Below, piece after piece: positions 22,094 to 33,299 of a stretch of 64,000 bases of DNA. This DNA comes from Tubiluchus corallicola (taxonomy: Eukaryota; Priapulida; Priapulimorpha; Priapulimorphida; Tubiluchidae), in the NCBI GenBank assembly GCA_030141605.1, contig JAQGDQ010000672.1, positions 1 through 64,000 on the forward strand, given 5' to 3'. Both the position numbers and the translations under genes were made by a program. Positions within the stretch are counted from its first letter, which is position 1. Each line of letters starts with the position of its first letter. The notes below the pieces were generated by a model. It had not been told where the DNA came from. It made no database searches and saw nothing but the letters and a program-made list of their open reading frames with translations.

Positions 22094-25000
22094 TCACCGT
22101 GATAATTCATGCAAATTTCTGGCAGTGGGCGTCTTCACTTCTACCACATCTACATCTAAAACCTTGGGCTTCTGTCTAGGTTGCCGATTGTTCACAGCAC
22201 AGGAAATGTTGTACAGAAGCCTCAGTGTATCAAGAGGAACTGTCAAGCCGCTAAGCTTCCCTGGCAACGAGTGAAAGTCAGCACGTTCCAATTGATCCTG
22301 ATGATACTTTCTAGGATTAATTCTGTGGAAGGTATCGTCCCGGCGCCAATACAGTCTCTCCATCAATATACAGAGACTCGCAAACGTCTTAAAGTCGATC
22401 GTGCTGTTTGGCAGAATCCCGATTAGATGAGCAGCCTTCTCCCAGGGCATGCTCCGCAGGACGTCCAGATACACTTCCTCAAGAGCCAACTTCACCAGCT
22501 TCTCTGACAAAGTTCCTAATTTTGCATCTTTAAATTTTGCAAAGCATTTGTACAGTTGAGCCTCTTTATGAGGGACAATTTTGCAATACTTCTTGACATA
22601 TTCCATTGGATTCAGAGATTCAAGTTCCCGAAGATCCATTGGCAACGTAAATCGGCTGGCATTTTGTTTCCAAGGTATTTCTTCCATGAGATACCGATTT
22701 AGTTCAATTCTTGAAGTTTTCTTACGTGCCCCCCGAAGAAGAGGGTCTCTGACCGACATCACTCTCTGCACGTGACTTCTGAAAGTTTTTTTAGAAAACT
22801 CTTCCAGTTTCTTTTGAATCAGCAATCGCGCTTTCTCTCTAGCTGCATCAGTGATGACCACTGGTCCCAGGTCAGCCAATTCTTCTTCAAAGAAATTCAT
22901 GACGCTGGTCTCGGCCATTTCAGACAAGATCAAGTCACGCAAGAATTCGTTTAGAACCTCTTCCATTAGCTGTTCTTTCATGCTCTCCGACCGTGCATGA
23001 AGAGCAGCAGAATCTATGCGTGGCACAAATACGAACGATTTAGATATTTCACTTGGTTTTTTCGACAACTCGCTTGATAATTTTGATAATTCGCTGCATG
23101 GTTTGCTTGAAACATAACTAGCGTATGGTGATGGTATCCAGGAAGGAGTTGGAAGTGATACAGTATCACGAGTAAGTGTCTTTTGCAACATCGGTTCATC
23201 AGCTGGCATACTCAATCTTCCATGCATTCTTTCTCTTGGCACAATACTTCGTTTCCACTCACCAGCTGCGACGTCTGTGACTTTTTCCTTGCGTACAGCT
23301 TCTTCAGATTTGGAAAGACTTACAGCAGCTGTCGGGTCAGAATATCCTCTAGGTAATAGAAAACTTTCGCTATCTCGTGCAGTTTTGAGTCTAATTGATT
23401 TGTCAGAGAAAGTCTTCAGAATTTTCGTACTTTTGCGGTCCATAAGAGTTTTGAAATCGATCGACTTTTCAGGAAAAATTCTACCTTTAGAAAACTCTGC
23501 ACCTATTTGGTCCAAAGCAGGTTTAGAAGTGATTTCTTCTTCAGTCAGTAATTGTGCAGGTGACAGTTTCTCCCTGACTCCTAAGTCCGGCAAATGTTCA
23601 TGCACATCAATGTCTCTATCCAATACTGCCTTTTCTCTTGATTCGATGCCAGGTCCTAATTCAACACCAGGAAGAGGTTTTTCTACCTTGTCCTTTTCTC
23701 TTAATTCAACACCAGTAAGAGGTTTTTCTACCTGGTCCTTTTCTCTTAATTCAACACCAGGAAGAGGTTTTTCTACCTGGTTCTTTTCTCTTAATTCAAC
23801 ATCAGGAAGAGGTTTTTCTACTTTGTCATTTTCTCTTGATTCAAGACCAGGAAGAGGTTTTTCTTCTTTGTCCTTTTCTCTTGATTCAACACCAGGAAGA
23901 GGTTTTTCTACTTTGTCTTTTTCTCTTGATTCAACACCAGGAAGAGGTTTTTCTACTTTGTCTTTTTCCATTGATTCAACACCAGGAAGAGGTTGTTCTA
24001 CTTTGCCTTTTTCTCTTGATTCAACACCAGGAAGAGGTTTTTCTACTTTGTCTTTTTCTCTTGATTCAACACCAGGAAGAGGTTTTTCTACTTTGTCTTT
24101 TTTTGCTACCTGGTAAAAGTCACGGTGCGATGCTAAATCTCTGTCAAGTTTACTTGGCTCTGAAATTGATACTGGTATCGTCTGTTCTTTTAACCACACT
24201 GAATCTTTCGGCAGGATTAGAGAGGCTTGTTCACCTGCTAATGCATCTTCAGCAACAGCTTTAGCAGGTCTTGATTCTTGTTCTTCCAAAGCTTTTATCA
24301 ATTTGTCCATTTGTTCAGGAGAGAGAGAAACTCCCGATACCACAGTAACACGTCCATACAGTTTTTTGAGCGTGTCAGTGTCTTCAGTAGCACCAGCACA
24401 AGTTTCAATGAAATCTTCAACTGGCATATGCAAAACGTGACCTGAAGGTGTGAGAATACCACCAGATGCAGTTTTTTGCAATTTTAAGGCAGCAGCCATA
24501 CATTCTCTATCAGATCCAGAATAAGTTTTAAGAAGATCATCAGCATACATTTCTTTTAACTCAGCAGCTGTTGGTATGAAATCTCTTATGGTGGGTGTAT
24601 AAATTTTCTCAAGATCTACACTTGAGGGAAGTAAGTGAGATGGACGAGGTGATGGAGTCTTTAGTGGATGATAACGCAAGTGCTTTCTGTCTTTCGTTGT
24701 TACGTAGGGTTTTAGGATGGTCCCAGATTGAGATATGAGATCCTGTTTAGGAATGGGCCCTTGACCTTTTTCTGGGAGAGGTTCTTCACCAGCTGGAGCA
24801 CTTATTTGCTCTTTCGTAATTTTTGTTGTCGGTTTTTCTTTAGTAACATCCGAGAAGAATTCTTCTTTCTTCCTACCTGGAAGACCCAAAAGGTCTTCTG
24901 TAGATCCTTCTAGTTTTGGCATAGCCTTCCACTTACTACTTAGGCGGTGCAAATGAGCTTCATGGACTTTTAGCGTAGGTCCTTTTGGCTTTTTATGAAT

Positions 25001-28000
25001 TTGCAAATGCTTATCGCGTTTTTTAGTTTTTGAAGTTGGTTTCACAACTTTCCGAGAAGGTCTGTGTGGAGAAGTTTCCAGTTTAGAAACTGCTTGAGAA
25101 GGAAGATGTGGAGAAACTTCAGGTTTTGTAACTGTTCGAGAAGGAAGGTGTGGAGAGGCTTTTCCAATGGCTAGAGAAGAAAGGTGAGGGGGAGGCTTTG
25201 GAGAAACATCGGTTCGATATTTTCCAATTTCTGGTAAAACTTCTTTTTCCTTCTCCTTCCTCCCTGGAAGCCCCAAATCAGTTTCCACAGACCTTTCTGG
25301 TTTTCGAATAGGCTTCCATTTACTGCTTGCACGATGCATGTGGACTTCTTTAGTTTTTAGGGAAGCTTTTCTTGCCTTTTCAAGATTTGGCAATTGTGGT
25401 TGATCTTTCTCAGCTTCTTCAAGAGCCTCTTGCTTCTCACCATCTGGTGGCAAAATGTCTTTTTCCTTCTGTGTTCTTTGACGAATTGGGGAGTACTTGT
25501 GATCTTTCTTAATTCTTGGAAGATGTTCTGATTTTTTGATAACTGGCGAAACCACTTCTTCAGTTTCAAAAACCTTTTCTGCGACCAATTCTTCAGTCTC
25601 TAAAGCTTTTTGTGGAACAATTTCTTCCGTCTTTAAAACCCTTTGTGGGCCTTCAACAGCTGGCAAATGTATGAGATCTTTTTGTATTTCTGGGAGAGAA
25701 GTCTGTTTCCTGATTAGTGGTGCAATTAGCTTTTTAGTCTTTGGGATGGGTCCCGAACATGACTTCCGAAGAAAGGGCAATCTAGTTCCAATTTTCTCAC
25801 TTTCTTGATTGGGTTCTTGTTTATAATCTGACGGAGAAACTGAGGCTGGAAAAGTTATGAGCTTTTGCAGACTTTCTGTGACACTAGGAGGCCCAACTGA
25901 AAAAGGCGCATAGTCTTCCTCACTTCCTGGAAACACTTGCTGCTGCTCAGAATCTTGAGTACTTATGAGAGGTTCAACATCTTTCGAGTAATCTTCTTGA
26001 ACTGAAAGTCCTGCAAAACTTTCTTCACTAGCTGGAGGACCTAGCCACTCTTTTTCGGTTTCCTGGTAATACTCCAGCTTATCACCTGGATAACTTTCCT
26101 CATCAGATTCAACAGGAGTAGTTTTTCTTTGATCCACCTTTGTTATAGAATGTCTCCTGATGAACTCGTCGAATGACATTTCCTTCATATGTACATCCTC
26201 AGCTATTTTTCTTACAAATGTCGTAGTGAGCGCTTGGCAGAATTTATCTCGTGGTACTCGTAAAATTTGTCCTTCAACGCAGATAAGAGTCAATTTTCTT
26301 TTAACTGGAATAACCCTTTTTGGACGAGGTGCCTGACGTTTGGGGAAAGGGTAATGTTTATGCACAAGTAGTGGTTTACACAAGAGAATATGTTTATGTG
26401 GTAGTTCTCTTCGTCGAGGAGGAACTTGCTGTTTACTTTGAAGAACTTTCTGCTGTCTTGCTTGCCATGCAGTTGACTTTTCAAAACGTGGTCGAAGTCC
26501 AAGTTTCTCTGCAGTCTTTAACTCTAGGCGAGGTATAAACCCAGTTTGCTGGGTGATTTCTAGTATAAGGTTTGCTATAATGTCAGCTTGCTGTGTGGAG
26601 GGCAGATTCAGATGTGGTAAAAGACTCACCCATTGAGCCAAATCTAGATCAATTTGTGGCACAAGGCCAGCAAGTTGTGCAACAGCCAGGTCAATTTTTG
26701 GTGCAAGTCCAGCTTGTTGTACAACTGCTAGATCGAGTTGTGGTGCAAGTCCAGTGTTTTGGGCAGCAGCCAAGTCAATTTCTGGCACGAGACCAGCTTG
26801 CTGTGCAGCAACAAATTCGACTGGAGGAACAAGTCCCGCTTGCTGTGCGGAAATCAGGGTAACCTGAGGCACAAGTCCAACTCGTTGTGCCACAGCCAGA
26901 TCAATTTTTGGTACAAAATCAGCGTCCAATGCTGCGGCTAGACTGACTCTTGGCACCAGTCCAGCTTGCTGTGCAGAAGCAAGACTAATTTGTGACACAA
27001 GTTCAGCTTGAGTCTTGCTTGGCAAAAGTTTAGCTTGTTCTGCAGCATGCAGATCCAGATGAGGCAAAAGACCGGCTTGCTGTGCGTCAACCAAGTCAAT
27101 TTCTGGCACCAAGTTGGCTTCTTGTGCTGCAGCCAAGTCAGTTCGTGGCACCAGTCCGAGTTGCTCTGCAGCAGACAGGTCAATTTCTGGCACCAAGTTG
27201 GCTTCTTGTGCTGCAGCCAAGTCAGTTCGTGGCACCAGTCCGAGTTGCTCTGCAGCAGACAGGTCAATTTCTGGCACCAAGTTGGCTTCTTGTGCTGCAG
27301 CCAAGTCAGTTCGTGGCACCAGTCCGAGTTGCTCTGCAGCAGACAGGTCAATTTCTGGCACCAAGTTGGCTTCTTGTGCTGCAGCCAAGTCAGTTCGTGG
27401 CACCAGTCCGAGTTGCTCTGCAGCAGACAGGTCAATTTGCGGCACAAGTTCAGCTTGCAATACGGCAGCTAGATCAATCTGTGGGACAAGTCCAGCTAGT
27501 TGTGCTTCAACTAGATCGATTTCCGGTATAAGGCCACATTGCTGTGCAGCAGCTAAATCTATTTGAGGTATAAGTCCAGCCTGCAATGCTGCAGTCACAT
27601 CAATTCGCGGCACAAGTCCGGCTTGCTGTGCAACACCCAGATCAATTTTAGGGACAAGTCCAGCTCGCTGTGCAGTCGCCAGGTCAATTATAGGCACAAG
27701 TCCAGTTTGCTGTGCAGTTGCCACATCAATTCTTTGTTCGGACTGGTAAATACTTGGGAGACCTGTAATAGAACTGTAGACCTGTTTCCATGAATATAAC
27801 CATTCGCCACGAAGGTAATAGTGCAGATTATAATCAAAGCACCTGGCATGCCCATCGAGCAAGCAGATATTTTTCAGCCAACGTTGATATGGTGATTTTT
27901 GTAATAAATTGCGTAATGGTGGTGCAGTTCTTGGTTGTATTGTGCGCCTTTGTATAACATGTTCAGGTTGCTTAGAATCAGATAATGTTTTTGGCCTTAG

Positions 28001-28273
28001 GCAGCCCTTCCTGATAAGACTGTAATATTTTCCTCGTCTACGCACAAAACTGCGACGTATAGAGTAATGAGCTGGTTTTTTGAAGTTTGTCTGTATAACT
28101 AAGTTTGGCAGCTCTCTTCCTTTGGCAGCTTCAGGAAGCTGTGACAATGGTTTTACAGGAGCCAATCTCTCTTCTGGAGACCTGCCTCTTGTACACTTCA
28201 CCGTCTTGTTCGCCTTTTGCTGCTGCTTCTCATCCTGTTGATCAATAGCCTTCCTTTTGCGCCATTTTGCCAT
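22094..28273 (-). CDS. Large uncharacterised repeat protein, 2059 residues
   Basis: One uninterrupted 6.2-kb frame. The N-terminus is basic (KWRKRK, lysine/glutamine-rich). Residues about 181-604 consist of some thirty 14-residue repeats with consensus IDLAxAQxAGLVPx. Residues about 610-1390 are charged and low complexity, with repeated segments such as HLPSR and VHxHRxSSKWKxxxK. Residues about 1388-1544 hold ten or so 15-residue repeats of the type EKDKVEKPLPGVESR. The C-terminus (about 1740-2050) looks folded: EF-hand-like helices with poor calcium loops around residues 1900-1990 (FAKFKDAKLGTLSEKL, then IDFKTFASLCILMERLYWRR). No signal peptide or membrane segment. The family was not recognised; a structural or cytoskeletal role is only a guess. 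Such a long intact frame with repeat-coded variation is very likely a real gene. Confidence 0.85.
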   Translation of the reverse strand: MAKWRKRKAIDQQDEKQQQKANKTVKCTRGRSPEERLAPVKPLSQLPEAAKGRELPNLVIQTNFKKPAHYSIRRSFVRRRGKYYSLIRKGCLRPKTLSDSKQPEHVIQRRTIQPRTAPPLRNLLQKSPYQRWLKNICLLDGHARCFDYNLHYYLRGEWLYSWKQVYSSITGLPSIYQSEQRIDVATAQQTGLVPIIDLATAQRAGLVPKIDLGVAQQAGLVPRIDVTAALQAGLIPQIDLAAAQQCGLIPEIDLVEAQLAGLVPQIDLAAVLQAELVPQIDLSAAEQLGLVPRTDLAAAQEANLVPEIDLSAAEQLGLVPRTDLAAAQEANLVPEIDLSAAEQLGLVPRTDLAAAQEANLVPEIDLSAAEQLGLVPRTDLAAAQEANLVPEIDLVDAQQAGLLPHLDLHAAEQAKLLPSKTQAELVSQISLASAQQAGLVPRVSLAAALDADFVPKIDLAVAQRVGLVPQVTLISAQQAGLVPPVEFVAAQQAGLVPEIDLAAAQNTGLAPQLDLAVVQQAGLAPKIDLAVAQLAGLVPQIDLDLAQWVSLLPHLNLPSTQQADIIANLILEITQQTGFIPRLELKTAEKLGLRPRFEKSTAWQARQQKVLQSKQQVPPRRRELPHKHILLCKPLLVHKHYPFPKRQAPRPKRVIPVKRKLTLICVEGQILRVPRDKFCQALTTTFVRKIAEDVHMKEMSFDEFIRRHSITKVDQRKTTPVESDEESYPGDKLEYYQETEKEWLGPPASEESFAGLSVQEDYSKDVEPLISTQDSEQQQVFPGSEEDYAPFSVGPPSVTESLQKLITFPASVSPSDYKQEPNQESEKIGTRLPFLRKSCSGPIPKTKKLIAPLIRKQTSLPEIQKDLIHLPAVEGPQRVLKTEEIVPQKALETEELVAEKVFETEEVVSPVIKKSEHLPRIKKDHKYSPIRQRTQKEKDILPPDGEKQEALEEAEKDQPQLPNLEKARKASLKTKEVHMHRASSKWKPIRKPERSVETDLGLPGRKEKEKEVLPEIGKYRTDVSPKPPPHLSSLAIGKASPHLPSRTVTKPEVSPHLPSQAVSKLETSPHRPSRKVVKPTSKTKKRDKHLQIHKKPKGPTLKVHEAHLHRLSSKWKAMPKLEGSTEDLLGLPGRKKEEFFSDVTKEKPTTKITKEQISAPAGEEPLPEKGQGPIPKQDLISQSGTILKPYVTTKDRKHLRYHPLKTPSPRPSHLLPSSVDLEKIYTPTIRDFIPTAAELKEMYADDLLKTYSGSDRECMAAALKLQKTASGGILTPSGHVLHMPVEDFIETCAGATEDTDTLKKLYGRVTVVSGVSLSPEQMDKLIKALEEQESRPAKAVAEDALAGEQASLILPKDSVWLKEQTIPVSISEPSKLDRDLASHRDFYQVAKKDKVEKPLPGVESREKDKVEKPLPGVESREKGKVEQPLPGVESMEKDKVEKPLPGVESREKDKVEKPLPGVESREKDKEEKPLPGLESRENDKVEKPLPDVELREKNQVEKPLPGVELREKDQVEKPLTGVELREKDKVEKPLPGVELGPGIESREKAVLDRDIDVHEHLPDLGVREKLSPAQLLTEEEITSKPALDQIGAEFSKGRIFPEKSIDFKTLMDRKSTKILKTFSDKSIRLKTARDSESFLLPRGYSDPTAAVSLSKSEEAVRKEKVTDVAAGEWKRSIVPRERMHGRLSMPADEPMLQKTLTRDTVSLPTPSWIPSPYASYVSSKPCSELSKLSSELSKKPSEISKSFVFVPRIDSAALHARSESMKEQLMEEVLNEFLRDLILSEMAETSVMNFFEEELADLGPVVITDAAREKARLLIQKKLEEFSKKTFRSHVQRVMSVRDPLLRGARKKTSRIELNRYLMEEIPWKQNASRFTLPMDLRELESLNPMEYVKKYCKIVPHKEAQLYKCFAKFKDAKLGTLSEKLVKLALEEVYLDVLRSMPWEKAAHLIGILPNSTIDFKTFASLCILMERLYWRRDDTFHRINPRKYHQDQLERADFHSLPGKLSGLTVPLDTLRLLYNISCAVNNRQPRQKPKVLDVDVVEVKTPTARNLHELSR
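23640..24110 (-). repeat. 45-bp in-frame coding repeat, about 10 copies
   Basis: Each 45-bp unit codes 15 residues of the large protein (DKVEKPLPGVESREK type). Being a multiple of three, copy-number change keeps the frame. Units at the outer side differ (VELREK, PLTGV), while the central ones are near-identical. Confidence 0.9.
27090..27440 (-). repeat. 84-bp in-frame coding repeat, four near-identical copies
   Basis: Four 84-bp units, each coding a pair of 14-residue repeats (IDLSAAEQLGLVPR and TDLAAAQEANLVPE), are almost identical at DNA level. The flanking 14-residue repeats have diverged. This marks a recent expansion inside the older array. Confidence 0.9.
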
Positions 28274-28424
28274 TTCTGATCTCTGCTGCGTACCAGAAAA
28301 TCAAATTTATTTGAAACTTCTGATATCGTCATGACAACACTTTAACATAGAAACAGTAAAACAAAATTTCTGAATGACACAAAATATTGTATGTCTGATG
28401 AGAAACCATCCACAGCGATGAATG

Positions 28425-28455
28425 AAAGAATAAATGAATGAATGAATGAATGAAT
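28425..28455. repeat. (AATG)n microsatellite
   Basis: Short tetranucleotide repeat about 160 bp upstream of the large gene's start codon. Confidence 0.8.
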
Positions 28456-28739
28456 GCGTACAATTTTTGAGTAAGGATGTGTGGTAAGTTAAAACTCATT
28501 AAAAAAAGAAAATCAAAATACTAATCCTTTCTTAAACGAATGAACCTTTCTACAGACTTTATACCGGTATCATTTTAACAGTTTATATTGAAATTATTTT
28601 GGATACTTTCAAATTTCAAATTTTAAGTGAGTGGTCTGTGTATGTGTATAATATGATGGAGCTGTATGTTTTACAGTCTCCCGTCTTCAACATTTGCAGC
28701 AGTTTTTTACTAAAATCACGAAAGCTAGAAACAGTGCTG

Positions 28740-29776
28740 AAAACGAAAATACAAAATTATGAAAGGTAGGGACAATGCTGGAAACGAAAATACAAAATTA
28801 TGAAAGGTAGGGACAATGCTGGAAACGAAAATACAAAATTATGAAAGGTAGGGACAATGCTGGAAACGAAAATACAAATCATGAAAGGTAGGGACAATGC
28901 TGAAAACGAAAATACAAAATTATGAAAGGTAGGGACAATGCTGGAAAGGAAAATACAAATCATGAAAGGTAGGGACAATGCTGGAAAGGAAAATACAAAT
29001 CATGAAAGGTAGGGACAATGCTGGAAAGGAAAATACAAATCATGAAAGGTAGGGACATGCTGGAAAGGAAAATACAAATCATGAAAGGTAGGGACAATGC
29101 TGGAAACGAAAATACAAATCATGAAATGCAGAAATAGTGCTGGAAACGAAAATACAAATCATGAAAGGTAGGGACAATGCTGGAAATGAAAATACAAATC
29201 ATGAAATGCAGAAATAGTGCTGGAAACGAAAATACAAATCATGAAAGGTAGGGACAATGCTGGAAAGGAAAATACAAATCATGAAAGGCAGGGACAATGC
29301 TAGAAACGAAAATACAAATCATGAAAGGTAGGGACAATGCTGGAAAGGAAAATACAAATCATGAAAGGTAGGGACAATGCTGGAAAGGAAAATACAAATC
29401 ATGAAAGGTAGGGACAATGCTGGAAAGGAAAATACAAATCATGAAAGGTAGGGACAATGCTGGAAACGAAAATACAAATCATGAAATGCAGAAATAGTGC
29501 TGGAAACGAAAATACAAATCATGAAAGGTAGGGACAATGCTGGAAACGAAAATACAAATCATGAAATGCAGAAATAGTGCTGGAAACAAAAATACAAATC
29601 ATGAAAGGTAGGGACAATGCTGGAAAGGAAAATACAAATCATGAAAGGTAGGGACAATGCTAGAAACGAAAATACAAATCATGAAAGGTAGGGACAATGC
29701 TGGAAACGAAAATACAAATCATGAAAGGTAGGGGACAATGCTGGAAACGAAAATATAAATCATGAAAGGTAGGGAC
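28740..29776. repeat. 40-bp minisatellite with variant units, about 26 copies
   Basis: The unit of about 40 bp is built on CATGAAAGGTAGGGACAATG and CTGGAAAGGAAAATACAAAT. A second unit type carrying ATGCAGAAATAGTGCTGG appears at about 29122, 29202, 29482 and 29562, giving a higher-order pattern. The array starts about 470 bp upstream of the large gene's ATG. Confidence 0.9.
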
Positions 29777-32190
29777 AATTTTATTTTTTAATTCTGCTTT
29801 CTTCTGTTTTAAGTACAATAAGCAACATTATTATAGCAAACAGAAAAAGTATCTTTATATGCAGCTTATCTTTTACTCATTTTGCTTAAACACTCACTTT
29901 CACGTAAAGCTGAACATGCTGCTGTCAGTCAACCATTTGATTGTCATATTGCATTGTAGCGCCGCCTACTGGGAAAAAATTGTAGTACTTTAATAACATA
30001 ACTTGTACTAAAATTGAAATGATTTACAATTGCTTATGCTCACTGTGCCACCTGTTGCCAAATGTACCAGGGGCCGAGACCATAGACTCTAAATATCTGA
30101 GGCGGTAATAAGTTAAATTGGTTGAAATGATTATAATAACTACGGCAAAATAATTAATAATAATTCATGGTTTTTGTTTAATAACAAGCAACTTTAATCC
30201 AAAAAACTTTTGAAACATGTTGAAACTGATAAATCTTCCAATTATGATGTCATTATTGTTGCTTACAGTTCATTCCAGAGTGTTAGTTTTAGTGACAAAT
30301 ATCCTATAATTGTAAAAAAACATCATTTGTTAATAGCTGTCACTATCATTGTTACAACGAACCTGTAATTTACTTAGAAAGCGACACAATTTTTAGTTGA
30401 ACAAGCTTACGCGCCTTGAAACAAATTAGCAATCTATCATGCCACATTAAACATGTAGTGAAGCACCATATGAAGAATTAGCAAGAAGTCCAGCTTTGTG
30501 CATTTGTTGTTGCTGCCATCATTTTCTGTTGAATTGCAATAAACATTGATCTCTCCATCTGCTATTCAGATTTTGACAGCTCATTGAGACAAAATAGTCA
30601 CACATGTTTTTTGTATAAAAATTATCTTATTCGATCATTAATCTAGTGGTATATAAAAATTTATGTTCAGACAAAAGTAAGCAGAAACCCACGGTCGTGT
30701 TTACGTCTGACTATACCTGGTCAGGTGTGGTAAACTCATGTCAATACTTGTAGACTATTACGCTCAAGCATGACTAACCAATGTGCACGACACTAGCAAC
30801 TAATTTGAAATTTCGTGACTCTGGTTTTTGAGTTACTTAATGCTACAACTTGAGCGGTAAAGCCATTTGCATTAATTTTCACATTTCGGCTCCTGTTTCG
30901 GTTGATGTTTTTTATTTTTTTATGCTTTTACATCTACACCTTTGTCTCGGCCCATACATTGCAGGTGTCTATCCTACAGATTTCATCATTCTAGACTTCT
31001 CCATTTCGCAGAATTAAAATAAAAAGTTGTTGCCTAGTAACTGATAAAAGATACGTGTCAAAGATTCTCCTAGATTTTTCAGATCTAGCACTTTTAGGTT
31101 ATTGTTCCAATTTTTTTATCATCTTTATTACAGCTTTATCCTAAAAATAAGTTTACCATTAGAAATAGTAAATTAGTTAGGCCTTTTTTTATTATTTATT
31201 ATTGCCAATTTCACGATTGTTTTGATTACAATTATTACCAAAAAAATCATTAGACAGCCAATATTTTTTTATTTAATTAAACTGTTTTATTGACGGATTA
31301 ACAAGTGACCAAACAGAAATAATCAGCTTCCTGCAACTTTTAAAGGCATTACAAATGTTAACGCAACACACAGTAACTCAAAGCAAAATTAAAAAGAACG
31401 CAAAGCAATAATTTCTTTAAACGATAAGGTGGACAACCAATTTAAAAACGGTTTGAAAAAAGATTACTGCTGGTTGCAGTTAACAAAAAGTTACAGTTAA
31501 GAAATTCGCATTCAACGTTTTCTAATTACACGATTTAGCCTAGATAATTATAATCTATATAGCATCAACAATGTCTACATATGTACAATAATTATAAAAA
31601 TATTATAATAAGTTATGTTACATTTGCTAAAAGTGTTTCAAATACAAAACGGCAGACGTATTTCCGACATGCTAAAATTGCTACACAACCGATAACAGCA
31701 GAACAAAAAATAAAGTCTTACCCACCATTACATGAAGATGCAGTAACTAAAACAGTTACTCTACCATTACACGAAGCAGCAGTAACTAAAACAGTTACTC
31801 TACAGAGCAATACTTACACATAGCAAAATTTATTAAATTTTGAAGCTAAATAATAGCTACGAAACATTTAAAACCTTCTAGGACATGCTTGGCACTACAA
31901 ACGAAAACGAGAGATGCGGGAAATCTTTGAAAGTAAAAGACCGAAAAGCATTTGTGAAGAGAGTCGTGCAAGTTTGCAATAACCATACTTGACGAATATT
32001 TTTACGAAAAACTTGTCGTGTTTATCTAACAGGCAACAAAAAGGTTTACAATAACACACAGATAACAAAGAATTTGCACATTGCACACTCTAAACATAAA
32101 TGACGCGTGATCTCTCATATTTGCAGGAAGATTCATGAATGAGTGGTAGACAAAACCTCTTAAATTACAATCGATGTACAGGAAAGTGAC
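29777..32190. other. Intergenic stretch, no recognised gene
   Basis: AT-rich. The only structure noted is a short duplication at about 31724-31803, where GCAGTAACTAAAACAGTTAC occurs twice, each copy holding the inverted pair GTAACT/AGTTAC. No coding pattern I can support. Confidence 0.5.
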
Positions 32191-32194
32191 AGTA

Positions 32195-32615
32195 CAGTAG
32201 GCGCCGCTTAATAGACTCACTTTGGCAAGGAAGTGTTTTGGTCCAATTAACCGACTGAGTCAATTACCGACAGTTTTTGAGTCAATTATGAGGAGTTATT
32301 TCAGTCAATTATCTGCAGGTTTGAGTCAATTATGAGGAGTTATTTGAGCCAATTATCAGTAGTTTTTGAGTCAATTATCAGTAGTTTTTGAGTCAATTGT
32401 GAGGAGTTATTCGAGTCAATTATTGGCAGTTTTTGAGTCATTTGTAAGCAGTTATTCGAGTCAGTTACTGGCAGTTTTTGAGTCAATTATGAGGAGTTAT
32501 TTCAGTCAATTACCGACAATTTTTATACACATCTGAAAAGAGTCGACCAGCACCAGGTGTTTTTGAGTCAATAAAGTGACCGAGTCTATTAACCGTGAGT
32601 CTAATAAACCTACTG
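32195..32615. mobile_element. Pogo-type MITE with an internal minisatellite
   Basis: Bounded by CAGTAGGCGCCGCTTAATAG at the left and TAATAAACCTACTG at the right, with TA on both sides (32193-32194, 32616-32617). The terminal AATAGACTC blocks are inverted copies. Most of the interior is a tandem array of GAGTCAATTATGAGGAGTTA-like units about 20-22 bp apart. The CAGT...ACTG ends and TA duplication fit pogo/Tigger-type elements. Confidence 0.75.
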
Positions 32616-33267
32616 TACTAAAACAAACAGCAGATGCTTGCACAATTCACAGAACAACTTTGAATGCACTGAATATAAAATCAGTCTAAAATTTTTCCCA
32701 AGATAAAAAATTAAAAATGCAAGACTTTCAGCACGGGGGCATAAAAGTGAAAAAGGAAAAAAAACTGCAACGAAAAGAAATGAATGGTTTCCAAACATGG
32801 TAAAACTGAACTTATTCTCTTGTATTGTTAAAAATGGGCAAGCTCCAAAAAATAGTGAAGGCATTCAGTTAATGAAATTTTAAAAATTAGACGAGCTTGT
32901 TATCACATGTACAAAACGGGAATTATTTTAATGAAAATTCAAATATCAAGATTAAAGGATGAAAAAGGGATTATTCCAACAAATTCAATAACAAAAATGT
33001 AGCTGAAAAGAAGATGCAGATTCTTCGTCTTACAGTGAAAGAGTGCAGCAAAACGGGGTGCTCGAAAATGATGCAAAAACACGTGTTTACAAAGTAAGAA
33101 ATTCTAGATACATAGCATAAACTACGGAAAACTGTTTGGAAAATGAAATGCAACCCCGAAGGTAACCGATTCTTGCGTCATTCTGGTATTCCAGCATCTA
33201 CTAGGGAGGTCCTATCGCTATAAGGCAAACCGCGGGTCACCACCGCTCTCGATCACGCACGCACCGA

Positions 33268-33292
33268 CTACGACGACGACGACGACGACGAA
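33268..33292. repeat. (ACG)n microsatellite in wee1 3' region
   Basis: Run of ACG triplets just downstream of the wee1 stop codon; probably in the 3' UTR. Confidence 0.8.
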
Positions 33293-33299
33293 TACGACA

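Noticed and set aside
26938-27566. Open frames overlapping the large protein's repeats in other frames
   Set aside because: Shadows of the 84-bp and 42-bp coding repeats of the real minus-strand frame.
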